Assembly: GCA_013397435.1 (NCBI GenBank)
Contig: VZRG01000788.1
Location: forward strand, 195,444 to 259,443
From: Erythrocercus mccallii
Lineage: Eukaryota; Chordata; Aves; Passeriformes; Dicruridae
Direction of reading: 5' to 3'
DNA: 64,000 nt
Position 1 is the stretch's first letter. Every line of letters starts with the position of its first letter. Under the pieces are notes generated by a model. The model made no database searches, had not been told where the DNA came from, and saw nothing but the letters and a program-made list of their open reading frames with translations. Both the position numbers and the translations under genes were made by a program. Shown here piece by piece: positions 49,809 through 63,231 of the stretch.

Positions 49809-50677
49809 ATGCAAAATTTGTACAGTTGGTAGACATGTCTACTTTGGATTTGCTTCTATTAAATCAATCCTGAGGATGTAAAATAAATGTGCAAGTGAAC
49901 AACAGGGGCTTGTTATTAAAAAAAAATCCACAGCTCAGATTGCAAACCAAGTGTCAACAGTGAGAGTCACAAGGAATTTCTGCATTGGGAAAGTCCAAAA
50001 CTGAGGATGCTGGGGGCACCACCAGTGCTGGGGCTATGTTGGTTTCCAGTAGAAATTGCACATGGGATGGATTTGATTTATTTTGGAGGGCCTGGAATAG
50101 TGAAGAAATGCTTGCTGACTGTTCAGTAACGTTTACTCACGACCTTGTTGATGAGTTAGGGGAGGACAATTGCCTGGGCACTGTCACCTCGTTGGGTACC
50201 TAATGCTGTCCTGGAGATGGGGCACAAGAGGTTGTGTATGCTGGGGAGGAGGGTGAGGGTTGGGGACTGCAAGCAAAGCAGGGAAAGTCATTAGAAAATA
50301 AGAACTTTTTTCAAAAATGCTGTGAGGATCTGATTGCCATTTGAGATCTATCACTTCAGAATATAAACACAGGAGTATTGGAATTAAAGTATATTTCTAC
50401 TGTGGAAGTGAAGCAAGGTCAAAAAGCAGAGTGATTTGAATTGTGCAAGTTAGGCAATGATTTTTGAGAAATACTTCATGACATACAGCAATCAAAAAAT
50501 GGCAGTTGAAGAAAAGAGCCCAGGGAAGAGGTTGTAACTGTATCTTCTTAACTGTATGGAGTTGTCAAATAGCAGAGTAACTTAATTTTAATGAAACCCT
50601 GTTCTGTGGTTCTGTTACACTGGTGGAGAGTGTAAGGCAAAGAAAGCCCTTCAAACCTTGACATTTTATTTCAAGCC

Positions 50678-50679
<2 letters not shown>
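49809..50679. other. Non-coding DNA, no gene recognised
   Basis: Ordinary AT-rich sequence between the CR1 tail and the trinucleotide repeat. Confidence 0.55.

Positions 50680-50730
<51 letters not shown>
50680..50730. repeat. (GAT)17 trinucleotide microsatellite
   Basis: Seventeen perfect GAT units (51 bp), ending at GAATCC. It is not inside a credible coding frame. Confidence 0.96.
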
Positions 50731-50733
<3 letters not shown>

Positions 50734-53700
50734 TCCTACCTTGTGGTTTTCCACACTTTAAAACCCTTAAGCCAGTCATGGGATACATATGGACCCAGCA
50801 GAGTTTTCCCAAGACTTGGGTATGAGGCATCTGCTGTGACTCACCCTTGCTCCAGCAAAGATGAAATCTGACATCAGCTCATGCTCTTCAAAGTGACTTT
50901 AAAAATGTTGTTATAGGCTTCTTTTCAGGGTCTTTTTTCAGGGTCAGCCACTAAAATAACTATATCTGGAGTGCTGCGTTGATTTGGATGATTTGGGTTT
51001 TTTTTTAATACTCCTTCATTTGCCTTGATTGAAAAGTCACTGGGGAGTGACTGATACATAATCTTGTCAAGCTCTTGTCAAGCAAAGGTAACTTTTAGTT
51101 GAATTAATGCCAAATTGATGGCTTCAGCCTGCTTGTCCTGGCCCAACTGGTTGAAATTTAAGAAATCTGTCTGCCTGCACAACAAAACAAAGTCCCTGTT
51201 GACTTGCAGTGCTACCAGGAGATGACAGCAGCAAAAACTTATTTTGACTTGGCAGGACAGCAGATGAGGGGGAAGGCCCAGGGGAATTTGTCTCCTTATC
51301 CCAAAGCCTTTTTTTGCATAGATGCCTTGTAGACCTGTACTGGTTATGAATTTAGGAGGGAGACTGATCAGGCACTCTTATGACTTGAGTTTCATTTATT
51401 ATGTGCTATTTTGATAAATTACACATTGATGCCCTGAGAGTATTTTCTCTGATCTGTGTCTGTTCTTTTGTGTTGTTCAAATTTTTTATTTGAACCTCCT
51501 TTTGCCTTTAAATCCTCAAAATGATAACACACATTTCATCCATATGCATTTTTAATTCTTTATCCCACAGACTGATAAATAATCATATTGTCAAATCCTG
51601 CTTGTGTTCATGTTTTTGAGCTGGTGGGAGTACTTTGGATAGCTCATTAAACTTAATATATAGGAAAATTTATTATAGATAAGGAGAACAATTAACAGAA
51701 ACTACATTATGAAATGTTTGTCAAAGTTGAGTAGCTTAAATATTGATGAAGTCAAAGAGAAGAATCAATGACAGTTACTGAGCTGGATTCTGGAGCAACA
51801 GAATACAACTTCATTTAGCAAACAGTCTCTCTCCCACATCCTACATAAATCATGGAACTCATTTGAATTTATTGGGTTTATGTCTAGGAAACCTCACAAA
51901 ATTTTCAGAAACCTGCTGAGTTTGTCAAGTCAGTACTTTCATGAGAGGCCAAAGACCAGCAGCAGCATTCCTGTTTTGTTCCATACTTGTGGGATCAACT
52001 CTTCTTACCAAGCAGTGATTGCAGTTCACGTGGTTTGTGTGGGTTTTCTTTTTTCGCTTCCTAATGTTGCCTTAAAACAGAAATCAACTTTTGTGTTTGA
52101 CAAATGAGTCCTACAGCTCTGAAACACTTGGCTCAATCAAGGTGCTTTTGTTTGACTCTCTCCATAGTTGTGTTGTGTTATTTTCCTCATGTATTGCAGA
52201 GGTAAACTGCAATTCTGAAAGGAAGGAATTCCCTTCCCACCTCCCCTGCCCCCAGCCCTGCAAATGCCTTAACTGGGGGGCCAGATGAGGGCTTGTCGAC
52301 TCATCTGCTACCCACCACTTCTGGATTTTTAGTTTCTTTTCATTTTACTCAGTAATACCTGATAATAAGATCTTAATTTGAAATAAAACATGCACTTGGC
52401 ATTGCAGTTATTCCAGTGTGTTGAGGAGTTACAGTTTTAAGGTTCCAGGCACTGAGTGGCTGGGTACTTCTGAAATGTGTCAAGTACCCTCTTTAGGTAT
52501 AATGCCAGAGTTTGGACTTTTTTTATGCTTGCACGCCTGAGAATGAAAAGACAAAATATTGTTTTGTACAAGTATACTTTCTAAAAGTTTCAGGTTCCCA
52601 GTATGTAGCTAGGGAGTCTGGTCTAATCCCTGTGACTGGTTTGTGGAGGGATGAGAACTGGAAAAGCAGAGAACACTGGAAATGCATTTCTGCATCCTGT
52701 TCCCAGCACCACCCACCCCCCCAAAGGAAAAAAATATAACACTGTTTCCATGGAAAAATCAACATGATAGAGGACTGCTGGATAGCCAATACCATTTTTT
52801 AAAATCCAATTGGTTGCAGCTGTACTGAGAGGGAACAAATGTTTTGCTGCCTTTGCTGCCAAATAATAGATTATATTTGGAAGCATAAGACTAATGAAAA
52901 AATACAGTTCAGAAACAGAGTGATTGCAAAGCTTCAGGCATAAGAAAGGAAACTGTTAGCTTGCTTTGTAAAGCAAACCTCAAAAATTTAGGGTGGTTTT
53001 TTTTAGATGCAGTGTAAAGTTATATATAATGTTGTTTCCTGAGGATCTAGTTTTTCACCATGGCAGTGATGCCAAGCTTCCTGCTCTCAGCTGGCTGTAA
53101 TTTATCTAGCAATGAGCAGCAGCCATCTGCTTGGGAAATCATTAACCCAGGCTGGGGTGGAGGAGGGCAGCAAGGTGGGAGAGGGAATTGTACTGTGGAG
53201 GGATGGCAGGCACGGTGTTCCTGCTTCTCTGGGTGTATTCCACGCTCCCCTGGCTGAGGTCTCCTGTGTCCCCTGCAGGGTGACTGTTTTGAGCACATGG
53301 AACACACCTGGCTTAAGGTCTGGCAGAGGATCACAACTCATACACCTGTGGTGACTTTATCACAGGTGACCAAATCATTCAGATGTGTAGGATCTGTAGT
53401 TTCATTATTTGAAATGATTAAATACGAGAATCAAAAAAGAAAAATAGTTACTCTCTCAAGCTCCTCATAATCAGACATGGAAGTTGGGTGTGCGCCATTT
53501 AATCTTGTTAGAGCAAACAAACAGGTTATTTACTTTTCAGTCATTTTCTCATTGTCATGATAGAAGCATCGATTTGTATCTTTTAGAGATCTGTAACTGC
53601 AGACTGGAGCTCAAGTGGCACAGGTGGATGGAAGCACTTCTTCAGTGCCTCTGTAAGAAGCGGGTAAACTGAATCAATAATGCCATCTGACAGAAAGGGG

Positions 53701-56700
53701 AGAAGAAATATCTTTACAACATCAAGCAGTGCAATCTGATCCACGCTCGGGGTATTGAGCGACTCATCAAATCTCTGTGCAACAAGCAGGAATTGATTTT
53801 ACAGTCCCTGCTCACCTGATGTGAATGTGTGTACGCATCACTGAGGAGCATTCATGCAAACTTTTGTCTGCTGAGCTGGTGGTAAGATTTTACTAAAACA
53901 TGCTGTAGTTCACGGGGGGGGGTTTTTTGGTTTTTTTACAGCTTGCTGGTGATGAATGATTTAGAAATTTAAACCCTCACCTTTAGAAATCACCATCTGT
54001 TACTAATGTCTCCTTTAGCAACTTAACTCAGTATAATTCAAATTGCAGTTACCTCTGACCTAAAAACTGTGCATTACTACACCAGCAGTATCCTTAAAAA
54101 GCCTTATTTTTTATTTCCAGTTGGGAATATTTGCACCAGGCATTGCTACAGTGAGAAATTAACTTGAGAGGTCTGGAGTTCCTGGGAGATGGAGCTCAAA
54201 TATGCAGCTTTCTGTTAATTCCAAACAAAGATGAGATCAGCCCCTTTTCAGATCAGCATCTGTGGTCAAGCTGAAGCCTATTTGGCAGCGTGGTTTTTGG
54301 GGGTTTAATGAAGAAAACACAGAGTTTCCTCCATCATAATGAAGCAGGTTTTATACCAGATGTCGTTGGGTATCATGAAACACTTGTTTATATAAATAAT
54401 ACATATATTCATGGGAAAATGTGCTGCTTTCACACTTTTAAAAGCTAATGTATATCTGGATTCTAAAGCATGTATTGCTCCTAATACGTATGAAATTACT
54501 GCAAGTTTTATAAAACAAGCGTAAATTGTGTAAAATAGATATATTCAAAATAGCAGAATGATGAACAGAATTCCAAGATGTTTCTGGTTTTGTTTTTCAC
54601 TCGGACACCTTTGAGTATGGACATTGTGCTAGAGTTTCCATTTTGGACACATTTCCTAAACTTTCAGATGCTGAAAGCTTGCCTGTTGCAGCTACTTGAT
54701 TTGATTTGTCAACTCAGAATCGATTTAATTCTACTTAGTGAGTGTTCACATGAATGTGAATTAGTTTAGTGATATTTTAATTTTTTCAAATATATCCTGC
54801 TACTACAGGGCCTTCAGGCACATATAGTCCTAAATGTGCAGATGTTTAGCAGATAGAATAAAATTCTTATCAAATGCAGGTGTGCACAGCAGGTTTATGA
54901 GGTGAGGTAGAACATAACAAACTGTGTTTTTCTGGGAGTTTGGAGGGAATTGGTGCTGTGGCTCTCTGGCTGCCCTTCCTCCTTGGCTTTCTGTCCAGCT
55001 GCAGGGCTGTGCCATTTTGTCAGGGCTGCTGTGTCTCCCTGCCCTGTTCATTTTCTCTCACAGATGGCATCGGTTCATCTGCTCTGCAAGTGACAAGTGA
55101 CACCACAGCACTGGCTGTGCCAGGCTGTAAGAGTTCAGAACATGTGGTGCAACTTTCTGTGTCTGTGCCTGGTGCAGCAGGGCCTGAGGTGGGGAGCCCA
55201 GGGCAGCTGCTGGGGCTGCAGGTGCTGCTGTGAGTGCTCAGGGCAGGAGCAGTGACATGGCTCTGGTCCCCACACTGTCACTCTGATCGTGGCTCTGTGC
55301 CAGGGAGCGCAGGGCGTGCGGCTGACTCACGGGCTGACGTTGGCATGCTGGCACACAAACAGTTTCTAAACTGCTGCCAGCTCTGTCTTGCTGGGCTGCA
55401 TCTTTTTGCCCAGAGCTTTTGAATTCCTTTCCAGCGCTGGCAGGTTTGGTGGACCTGTAACCTGTGCATCCCACAGCACTCAGCTTCTTAAAACTGCAAG
55501 ACATGCAAGTGTTTGAGGCATTGCCTAAGCAAAAGATATTCTAAAACCTCGTGAAGATTTGTTCTTTTCATATTATGCTGGTGTTATGATAGCCAAAAAG
55601 GGAAAAAATGTGTTGTGGAACACCTTCCCACCACCATCACCACCCAGGCTGTATTTTGTCTTTCCTCAGGATTTGCTGTAGGCAGATTCAGAACTGGTTT
55701 GTTGGGTGATAGAGCAGCTCTCCATTTGCACTTGGTAAGTAGGGAAATCAATTGTAATGTGTCCACATAACTGGGTCTGACCTTACCTGCGCTGCACGGT
55801 TAGAAGGAATAGATATTTGTAGATAATTCTATGATAGATGGAATGAGACCTCAAAATAAAACTCTCACACACTGGTCATTTGGGCTGCAGTTTGGCCTCT
55901 CTTTTTTTCCTGATGCAGATGCTACTGGCCGAAATCTGCTCTTCAGCTCTGTATTGTGCTGCTTTTTCCACCACTGTCCCTGGCATGCAAGTCCTGAGGC
56001 TAACATCTCTTGGAAGTGCATGAGAAATGTTGAAAATACCCACACACAAAACATCATGGGCATCACAAATTATTTTTTTATACTTCTTGTGTAAGGACCT
56101 TAAAAAGTCAATTTTCCTGCCCACACAGAGTGTTGTTTTTCTGAGCTTGCTTTCAGTTGAAAGGGACATTCTGTGGGAATTTCACTTCCATACGTGTTTC
56201 TGCTCTCTGCAGTGACTTTATTGACCACATGAAGAATGATGATTTTTTTTTTATTATTTTCAGTAGTTCCTTCAAGAGACTCTTCTGAAGCTTGATTTGA
56301 TTTGGAGAGGGAAAAGGGGTCAAGGTAACAAAAAACTTCCAGGTAAATAAGGATATGTTCCTGCTTACAGAAACATTTTTTTAAAATTTCTTCTGATTTA
56401 ATAAAGACCTGGAGTATTTCTTTTCTATCTCCTGAATTTATTAGATATTTTAAATTAATTTATTAAGTAGCTCTCATAGTTTAAACTGAGAACCTGTTTC
56501 CCTGGTAGAATGTAAGGAAATGAGGCACTCTTAATATTTTGGGGTGAGTTGGAAATTCACCTTAAGAATTCAATTACTTGAACCTACAGATGAGATATGG
56601 GCACTTTTTTCCTCTGTTAGTTCATGTTCTTGTTTCTCTCATGCTCTCCAATCAAGCTTGTAAAAAAGAAATTCCCTGGTACAGAAAAAATCCAAACTAT

Positions 56701-57855
56701 TCAGGCATTTGAAAGGGTGATGGCAACTGGAAAAAGCACCTTTTTTTAAACAGTAATTTTTTCCCTTCCCACATCCTCCAATGCAGCTGCTCAAAGGTCT
56801 GTGTCCAAATATATAATGGAAACAAATTGCCAAAGCACGGAACACCCCATAAACCAGGTTTTTTTTTTGCCTAGAGGCTCTCAGAGATGAGTGTTGAGCC
56901 TCCTGAGGACAAATGCCTGTCTGGATTAGCAACCAGGCAGAGTCAGTGCAGAGCAGCCTGTGGTGCTGAGGGCCACATGTCAGCATAGAGCTCTGTTCTG
57001 AGCAGATCTGCTTGTAAAGAGTTCTCCTCACACAAATGAAAATGGTCATGACAACACACCCCTGATAGGAAGAAATGTGTATTTTAAGTAACCATTTTAA
57101 GAAATCTTTCTTTTGTCTGTCGTTCAAGTTTTTGGTGTTGCAAGTTGGTACCAGTAGCTTCTGGAGGTGGCTGCCGCTACTGAAGAGCAGATAAATCTGT
57201 TCTCCTGCGTCTTCCAGGCAGACAGGAATGTCTGCCAGGCCAGCCTGAGCCAGGCAGAAGCTGTGGCAATATGGGCAATATGGAACAGAATTTGATTTAA
57301 TGTTAGCATGCCTTTCTGGAAGTTTATTGACTTGATTTCACTATTGTGCTAAGTTAATCCTTGCAGCTTCCAGCTGATCTGGAGTGATGAGTGCTTTTGT
57401 CTGCAAAATGCTTTCCAGACAGATTCCTGAAGCTGCCAATAAACTGAACCACAGGTGAAAAATGTGACTGGTGAAGGAAAAAAGTGGTTGAAAAGGTGAT
57501 TGTTAGAGGTTGGAGACACAGGGAAAATATTGAACAAAAAACCAAATCAGTTTAAAAGCAGATTTAGACCAGCATTGGGAGGAAATAACCAATTCCAATT
57601 TCCAAAAGGATGCCAATGGTCTTGCAGATACGCAGTGAGAGGACTTGGCCAATCAAAGTTCTGGGAGCAGAAAAGTCCATTGTTTATAGGATTAATTTGT
57701 TATCCAAGTTTCTGTAGATTGAGCATTTTTGACCTTACACAAGGCTGAAAATTCTCCTTTATGTGAAATAAAATGTGAAATAAATCTTGCCTCAGTGTTA
57801 TAAGTAGTACTTCAATACTGTTACCATCTCTAGGCAGAGGTCCCTGCAATAGTCC
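50731..57855. other. Non-coding DNA, no gene recognised
   Basis: Mostly AT-rich. GC-richer patches at about 53050-53345 and 54940-55450 have overlapping frames on both strands but no recognisable domain. A nine-base G run followed by T runs lies at 53914-53937. The minus frame 56639-57127 (162 codons) is Cys-, His- and Phe-rich without recognisable motifs and looks like chance. Confidence 0.5.
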
Positions 57856-57859
57856 AGAT

Positions 57860-58548
57860 TGTTATAAGTGAGCTTATAGTGTAATTCGTGTTATGTTATT
57901 TTTATAATAATATTTAGTTTGATTGTAGAAAATGTAGCTTTTTGTAAAAGTTTCTTTCCAGGAAAATTCAGCAGCTTGGAGATGGCTTGGGTGCGGCCCA
58001 CCGGCAGCACTGATAAGGGACAATCACCAAAAACTGGTTGGACAGGTTGCAGCTACCTCTTTTGGGTGCTAATAGGTGGCTGACAGGAGGACAAAGGACA
58101 GAAACTCCCTCAGTGACCGACAGCTGCAGAGAGAGCCTGGCCATCAGCACCATTGTCCAGCTCCAAGCACAGCTATCAACAAACAAAAACAGACACTGGC
58201 CAAAGCCGGGACCCACCCTGGCCAGCTTCCAACTACATTGTCCAGCTATAGATGACTTCATCAGAGACCGGAGAAGCTCACTCTCTTCATGGTACACCGT
58301 AGCCTCAGGCTACGAAAAACAGTATAAGACTGCTTCGAAAATCACGTCTCCGTGGATGCAGAGAGAGTGTCGTTTTGACGCAGACTCTGTGCCACCAGGA
58401 GCCGAACCCCGGGCCGGCTTCTAGGGGTTTGGGATTTGTTGGCTCAATTTTTCTATTTTCCAAATTTTTTCCGAAATTTTAAAATATTGTAAATAAAACT
58501 TTTTGATTTTTCTATTAAAATCAGATTGGCGATTTTTCATTTATAACA
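57860..58548 (+). mobile_element. Solo LTR, TGTTAT...ATAACA family, copy 3
   Basis: Starts TGTTATAAGTGAGC and ends CATTTATAACA, flanked by a perfect 4-bp duplication AGAT (57856-57859 and 58549-58552). TATAAG is at 58323-58328 and AATAAA at 58492-58497. It is close to the copy at 25175 over most of its length, sharing TTGTCCAGCT, GATGACTTCATC and GACGCAGACTCTGTG, with insertions and deletions in U3. The 128-codon plus frame 58038-58424 is LTR sequence, not a gene. Confidence 0.9.
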
Positions 58549-58552
58549 AGAT

Positions 58553-58600
58553 TAAAATAGAATAGATAGATAATAGAATAGATAATAGACAATAGAATCG
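58553..58600. repeat. Degenerate AATAGATAG-type microsatellite
   Basis: Imperfect AGAATAGATA and ATAATAGA units over about 48 bp, directly beyond the target duplication of the LTR ending at 58548. Confidence 0.75.
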
Positions 58601-59020
58601 AAATTTACTGTGCCCAAAGCAGGGTCATGCATAAACCTTTTAGCAGCAGCGATCTGTGGTGTTTGCTAGTGATGTCACCTCTGTAATCTTCCACCAGTTC
58701 CACCATTTTAGAGAAATATTCATGTGGTAACTCCTCCCTCTCTCCCTGGCCCCATCCAGCAGTTTTTAGTGACCCAGATAACACTTTTACAGTATGAGAT
58801 TACTAGAAAATATGAGACCTACTACTTCTGACCCACAGTTTCATACTAATATTTCAGAAAACTTCCAGAATAAATAGCATCATTTTTACAAAGATCTGAC
58901 AGGAAAAATTTTACTATGTAGAAAAATTACACATAGAAAATATATATTTTCTGGCCTTGATTCTTAATATACATATAAAAACTTTTTATTTCACCATTTT
59001 GATTGCTTTGAGCAACATGA

Positions 59021-59506
59021 TTAAACTAGAATTTTGCATACCACAACTATAGCTTTTACAATATTTGGAGGGATGAGGTGAAAAATGTGCAAGTCAAACC
59101 TATCTGCCTTGGACAATGGGGAACAAATAGCTATTAGAGAAGTAATTGATAAATTGGGCTGTTCATTTGGGTTAGTGACAAATGACAGTTGAGTAGGTGT
59201 CTCTGCAATATCCAGAGGGACACTGTTCAAAATACTGTCCTTTACTGTGAACACTTTATCAATTCCTCCATGTTTAGATATAATGCTGAATAAAACCAAT
59301 CTGTATTTGTAACCTTGAATTAGAAGCATAAAGATAGTGCTGTTGTCACCATTTAATCCTGGTAATGCCCACACAGCCAGAATCTGATGTGGCCAGAACT
59401 TTGAACTGTGTCTGTTCAGCTCTTTCCTGCTAGAAAGATCCTCAAAATATATGAGACAGAGCACAACAAATCTTCCTCTGTCTTCTGCTTCTTCTTCTGC
59501 AATCAT
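59021..59506 (-). other. Unrecognised 161-codon open frame, possible exon or pseudogene
   Basis: The minus strand is open from an ATG at 59506 to a stop near 59021 in AT-rich DNA, where frames this long are uncommon. The product starts MIAEEEAEDRGRF and includes FWPHQILAVWALPGLNGD and IAETPTQLSFVTNPNEQP. Its composition is protein-like (mixed hydrophobic and polar, no low complexity). I recognise no family, signal peptide or catalytic motif. No promoter or polyadenylation signal is evident; a short pyrimidine-poor CACATCAG before codon 40 could act as an acceptor but is weak. Chance openness remains the simplest alternative. Confidence 0.22.
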
Positions 59507-60304
59507 TTAGGGCAGGTCCTTGCTCCAGACTGGTTTCAAACGAATTTTTCATTTCAGAAACACTGCACAGAGCTTGGTGTAGTCACAGGGAATTTTCCTG
59601 GTGACTGCTGAGAGGTGTGTGTTTTACCCCACCCTTTCCCAGGATGGGAAAGGCACAGTCCCTTCCCAAGCTGCAGGCTCTCAGCACCATGTTGTGACTT
59701 CCTCTCCTAGCAGAAGAAAGCAGAAATGACAGAGTTTCTAGCGTCTTGTTACTCATTTGTTTCCCTGGAACAGCTGTAACCCTGGAGGCCTGCCTCTGTG
59801 TCCTTCTCTTGGAATGCAACACTCAGAACAAACTGTCCTGGTTCGGTCCATTTTAATGGGAATCTATCTGCTGTTCAAGAACAAGAAGTGGATAAATGTC
59901 TAATGAATGGCAGTGGTCAGATACTGGAGGTGAATTTTAAATAAAAGGAATCTGAAATTAACCAGGCGTTGCACAAAGAGCAATTTAAGATGAATAATTT
60001 TCTCTTCTAAGGGAAAAGACACTGTCTACAGGGAGAGCCTGGCCTCACAGCATGATGGGTTTGAACCAAAATGGAGAGAAGAGAGAAATTCTTCAGGGTG
60101 TGCTTTGGCAGGATTATGAAATAAATATACAAATGCTCTGGGTGGGACTACTTTTCTCTGTTACAAATGGTTTGAAACATTCTTAGGGTTTTTGGCCAAC
60201 TTAATACATAATCCTTTAACTATAATGTCCTCGGCCAAGAACGTGCTTCAGCTTCTGTCTTGTTAGAAGATGCTGCTCTGTTCACAGCTGATTTCCTTTG
60301 GTTT

Positions 60305-60429
60305 GGTGTGGCACTTTAGTTTGGATGTGGCACTTGGGTTACAGTTCAGGGGTGATTGTGGTGGTACTGGGTTATGGTTGGACCAGATGATCTTTAAGTT
60401 CTCTTTGAACCTTGTTGATTCTATGATTT
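60305..60429 (+). mobile_element. CR1 LINE tail fragment (older)
   Basis: TGGTTGGACCAGATGATC, then TTTAAGTTCTCTTTGAACC and GATTCTATGATTT match the CR1 3' end with substitutions. The start is approximate because the upstream part is diverged. Confidence 0.85.
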
Positions 60430-63180
60430 GTAATATGTAAGAGTGATGCATAGTGACTTTATAATTGTGTGTAGCAGTGCACTAAATGACAGAGTACTCC
60501 ATTACTACTGGCTGTGGGTTTATTAGCTGCCTTATTATTTACAGTTGTGTCAGTTTTTTAGTACAGTGTTGCTTATCCATAAGTTTTGTGGTCTTTTAAA
60601 TGACTTAGACCTTGGGGCTGCAATTACAGAGGGAGGGTCAGGCCCATGAGGAGGACTCTGTGTCGTTTGGGCTGAAGCCGCACCTCAGATGATGAATCCT
60701 CACAGGTCATTCCCAAAGAGAAAAAGTCTCTGAAAGCAAATGGACACCATGGAAACAGGCAGGATTAAACCAGTACACTTCTTTAACTGCCCAAAGAATT
60801 TTGAAGAATGATGTTTTTAGTCTAAGAAGGGGGAACTCAGCTGGAAAGGAGATGTCGCAGTTTTATAGACCGAAATGTTTGTGTGCTGATGTCAACACAG
60901 CAAAAGGTCTCCAGTCACAGCAGTGAAAAATTGCACTGGCACTGTTGTCTCAGTTTTGCATTAGCATCTTGGCTCACCATTCAGAGATTTGGAGCAGAGA
61001 ATAATAGTTTTCTCCTTCAAGTTAAGGTTAAAGAGCAAATTCTTAACACAAATGTTTCATATAAAATTGATTTTGTTCTGGTAAATCTGAGAATAAACAA
61101 ATCCTATGTCTAGCACAATGCCTGTAAATAATTTATTTGAAAGCATTTACACAATCAGAAAAAAGCAGGGCTGAAGGAGGAGGTCATCTAAGCCATTGAA
61201 CTCTCTCTTAAATCTTCATCTCTGCTTAAAAATCTCAATGCAGTACCAGAAACTATTTCATTAGAGTGGTGTGATGCAGTTCTTCACTAACTTACAGTGA
61301 AGAGTTGCCTATGTCTAATTCATTTCCCTGGCAGCAGGGAAAAGTCACCAATTTAGTCCTGTTCTGTGGGCATGGAAGTGAGGTTGTCCTTTTTCTCCTT
61401 TCACCTTGCTGGGAGTTTTTGTTACATTTTGAAGTTTTTAAACTGTAATTTCAATCTAAAGACTTTCATATCTGTTGGTATTTGACCATTTGGAGTGATT
61501 TGTTTTGATGATTTTGGGTGTCTGTGCTCAACTCAAGCTGGTTTCCATTTTTGAATTAATTATTTTGATTATTCTTGTCCCATCTGGGCAGTCCAGTGCA
61601 TAGCCAGCCTTTTGGAAAATGGTGCAACTTGGGTGCTTACCTGTAAATTATAACCACTCCTCTGGAAGTGTGTTAGGAGTAATGGTGGAAGCAATTTTAG
61701 CTGAACAAAGGGAAGATGGAAGAGATTGTGGAAGGTGTGAATGTGCTCAGGGTATTTGCTGTGAAGGAGGAAGGCACTGTAAATAGGTTCATGTGTGCTG
61801 TACCTACTACATCATCCAGGAAATGCAGGAGGATTATGGTAGGAAGCTGCTCAATATGTATAAAGCCCTAGCAAATGTTTTTTTGTCTTTAAGACTCTGA
61901 TGCAAGTTGAAAACTTGCTGAGCAAAAATATTTAGAAATAAAGGCAATAGAGCTGGCAGGAGCACCGCTGTGCAAATCAATAATAAAAGGATAATCTGTC
62001 TTTCTTTGTGGTACATAAAGCAATAATCTGTTGTTCAGATTGATTAAACGCCTCAACTCTGCTTCGATTATTAATCAATCTCCAAACCAGCTTATTGTGA
62101 GTATAATACAAAGTACTAGAGATTATGGATAGTGGTGATGGTGATAAGAGCAGGAGGGTGGGGGAGACTTTTCTCCATCATGGGGAAAAAGTGGAACTGA
62201 GGTGCGGTGGAGGGTTTGTGTGGATGGGCTTTTTGTTGATTTACATGTGCGAGGTTTGATTGCAGAATTGTAAAAGGGGTTCAAAGGGTCAAGTTTATAC
62301 AAGTGACAGGGATTTTAATCTCTGATTCACAAATGTAGGAAGTGTCATTGACCAGACAGAGAAGGAATGTAAAATATGAAACGGAAGCTTGGCTAGGAAA
62401 AACCTGACCAGTTACCTTTTGGAAATATGCTGGTATATTCTTTGCACTCATAATTTATTTCATTTTATTACACTAAAGCTTGTTTGAGTTGTGGGCTAGC
62501 CTAGGCTTTCAGCTTTTGAGCTTTTTAGGTTATGAGAAAAAAACCCTCCTTCCTATGTATTTTGCACCCTGTGCCTGGGTTCACATTACTGCCAGTGTCT
62601 GTTGATTTTGCTGGTAGGTTAGCTGATGTTTTAAAAGGCAATGAAAAGAGTCAAAATTTGACTTGTCTGAATGGCTCTTTACTGTCTGAAAGGGGGAATT
62701 TTTCTTTTTTGACTTCACAATGTTAAGAGGTACAAAAATACCTATTTGACTGAAATTTGTGAATCACACTTTATGAACTGCAAAATCACTTAAGGCCCTG
62801 AGCAGTAACCTTTAATCTGTCTCTCTTTTGAGTCCAGAGTTGGACTGAATGAGTTGGAGAAGTCCATTTCAACTTCTCTTACTCACCTTGGTCACCCAGC
62901 CCAGCAGGACTCAGAGGAGATAAATTATTCTCCCTGATGGGAACAGCTCCATTCTCAGTCCCCTCTCTCTGAGGATTTACACACATGCCACAAATACATG
63001 TTTATTTTGTTCCATTCTTTTAGGTTGTGGTTTGCAAACTCGTGTTGGATGTTCAGAACAATCTTCACCTTTTAAACAGTACTGACCTGCATGATTAATG
63101 ATGGATTATGCTGACAGTATAACTTTAATTGTATTTTCCAGCTTGACTTTTTTTCCAGTTGTGTTCGAGGTTTAGATTTT
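60430..63180. other. Non-coding DNA, no gene recognised
   Basis: AT-rich, stop-dense sequence with no recognisable repeat or exon. Confidence 0.55.
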
Positions 63181-63231
63181 GGGTTTTTTGTTTGTTTGTT
63201 GGTTTGGGTTTGGTTTTTTGTTTTTTTTTTT
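63181..63231. repeat. T/G-rich low-complexity tract
   Basis: Irregular GTTT and GGTTTGGG units ending in a T run. Confidence 0.85.

Noticed and set aside
56639..57127. 162-codon minus-strand frame
   Set aside because: No motif, no splice context and unusual Cys/His/Phe composition; judged to be chance.
58038..58424. 128-codon plus-strand frame
   Set aside because: Entirely inside the LTR 57860-58548; the related LTR at 25175 carries a shorter, shifted frame there, so coding is not conserved.
59838..59853. TGTCCTGGTTCGGTCC resembling the start of an avian LTR
   Set aside because: The following sequence does not continue as an LTR and no matching end or duplication was found.
62833..62880. 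Possible very old CR1 tail (GTTGGACTGAATGAG...)
   Set aside because: Similarity is too weak to separate from chance.
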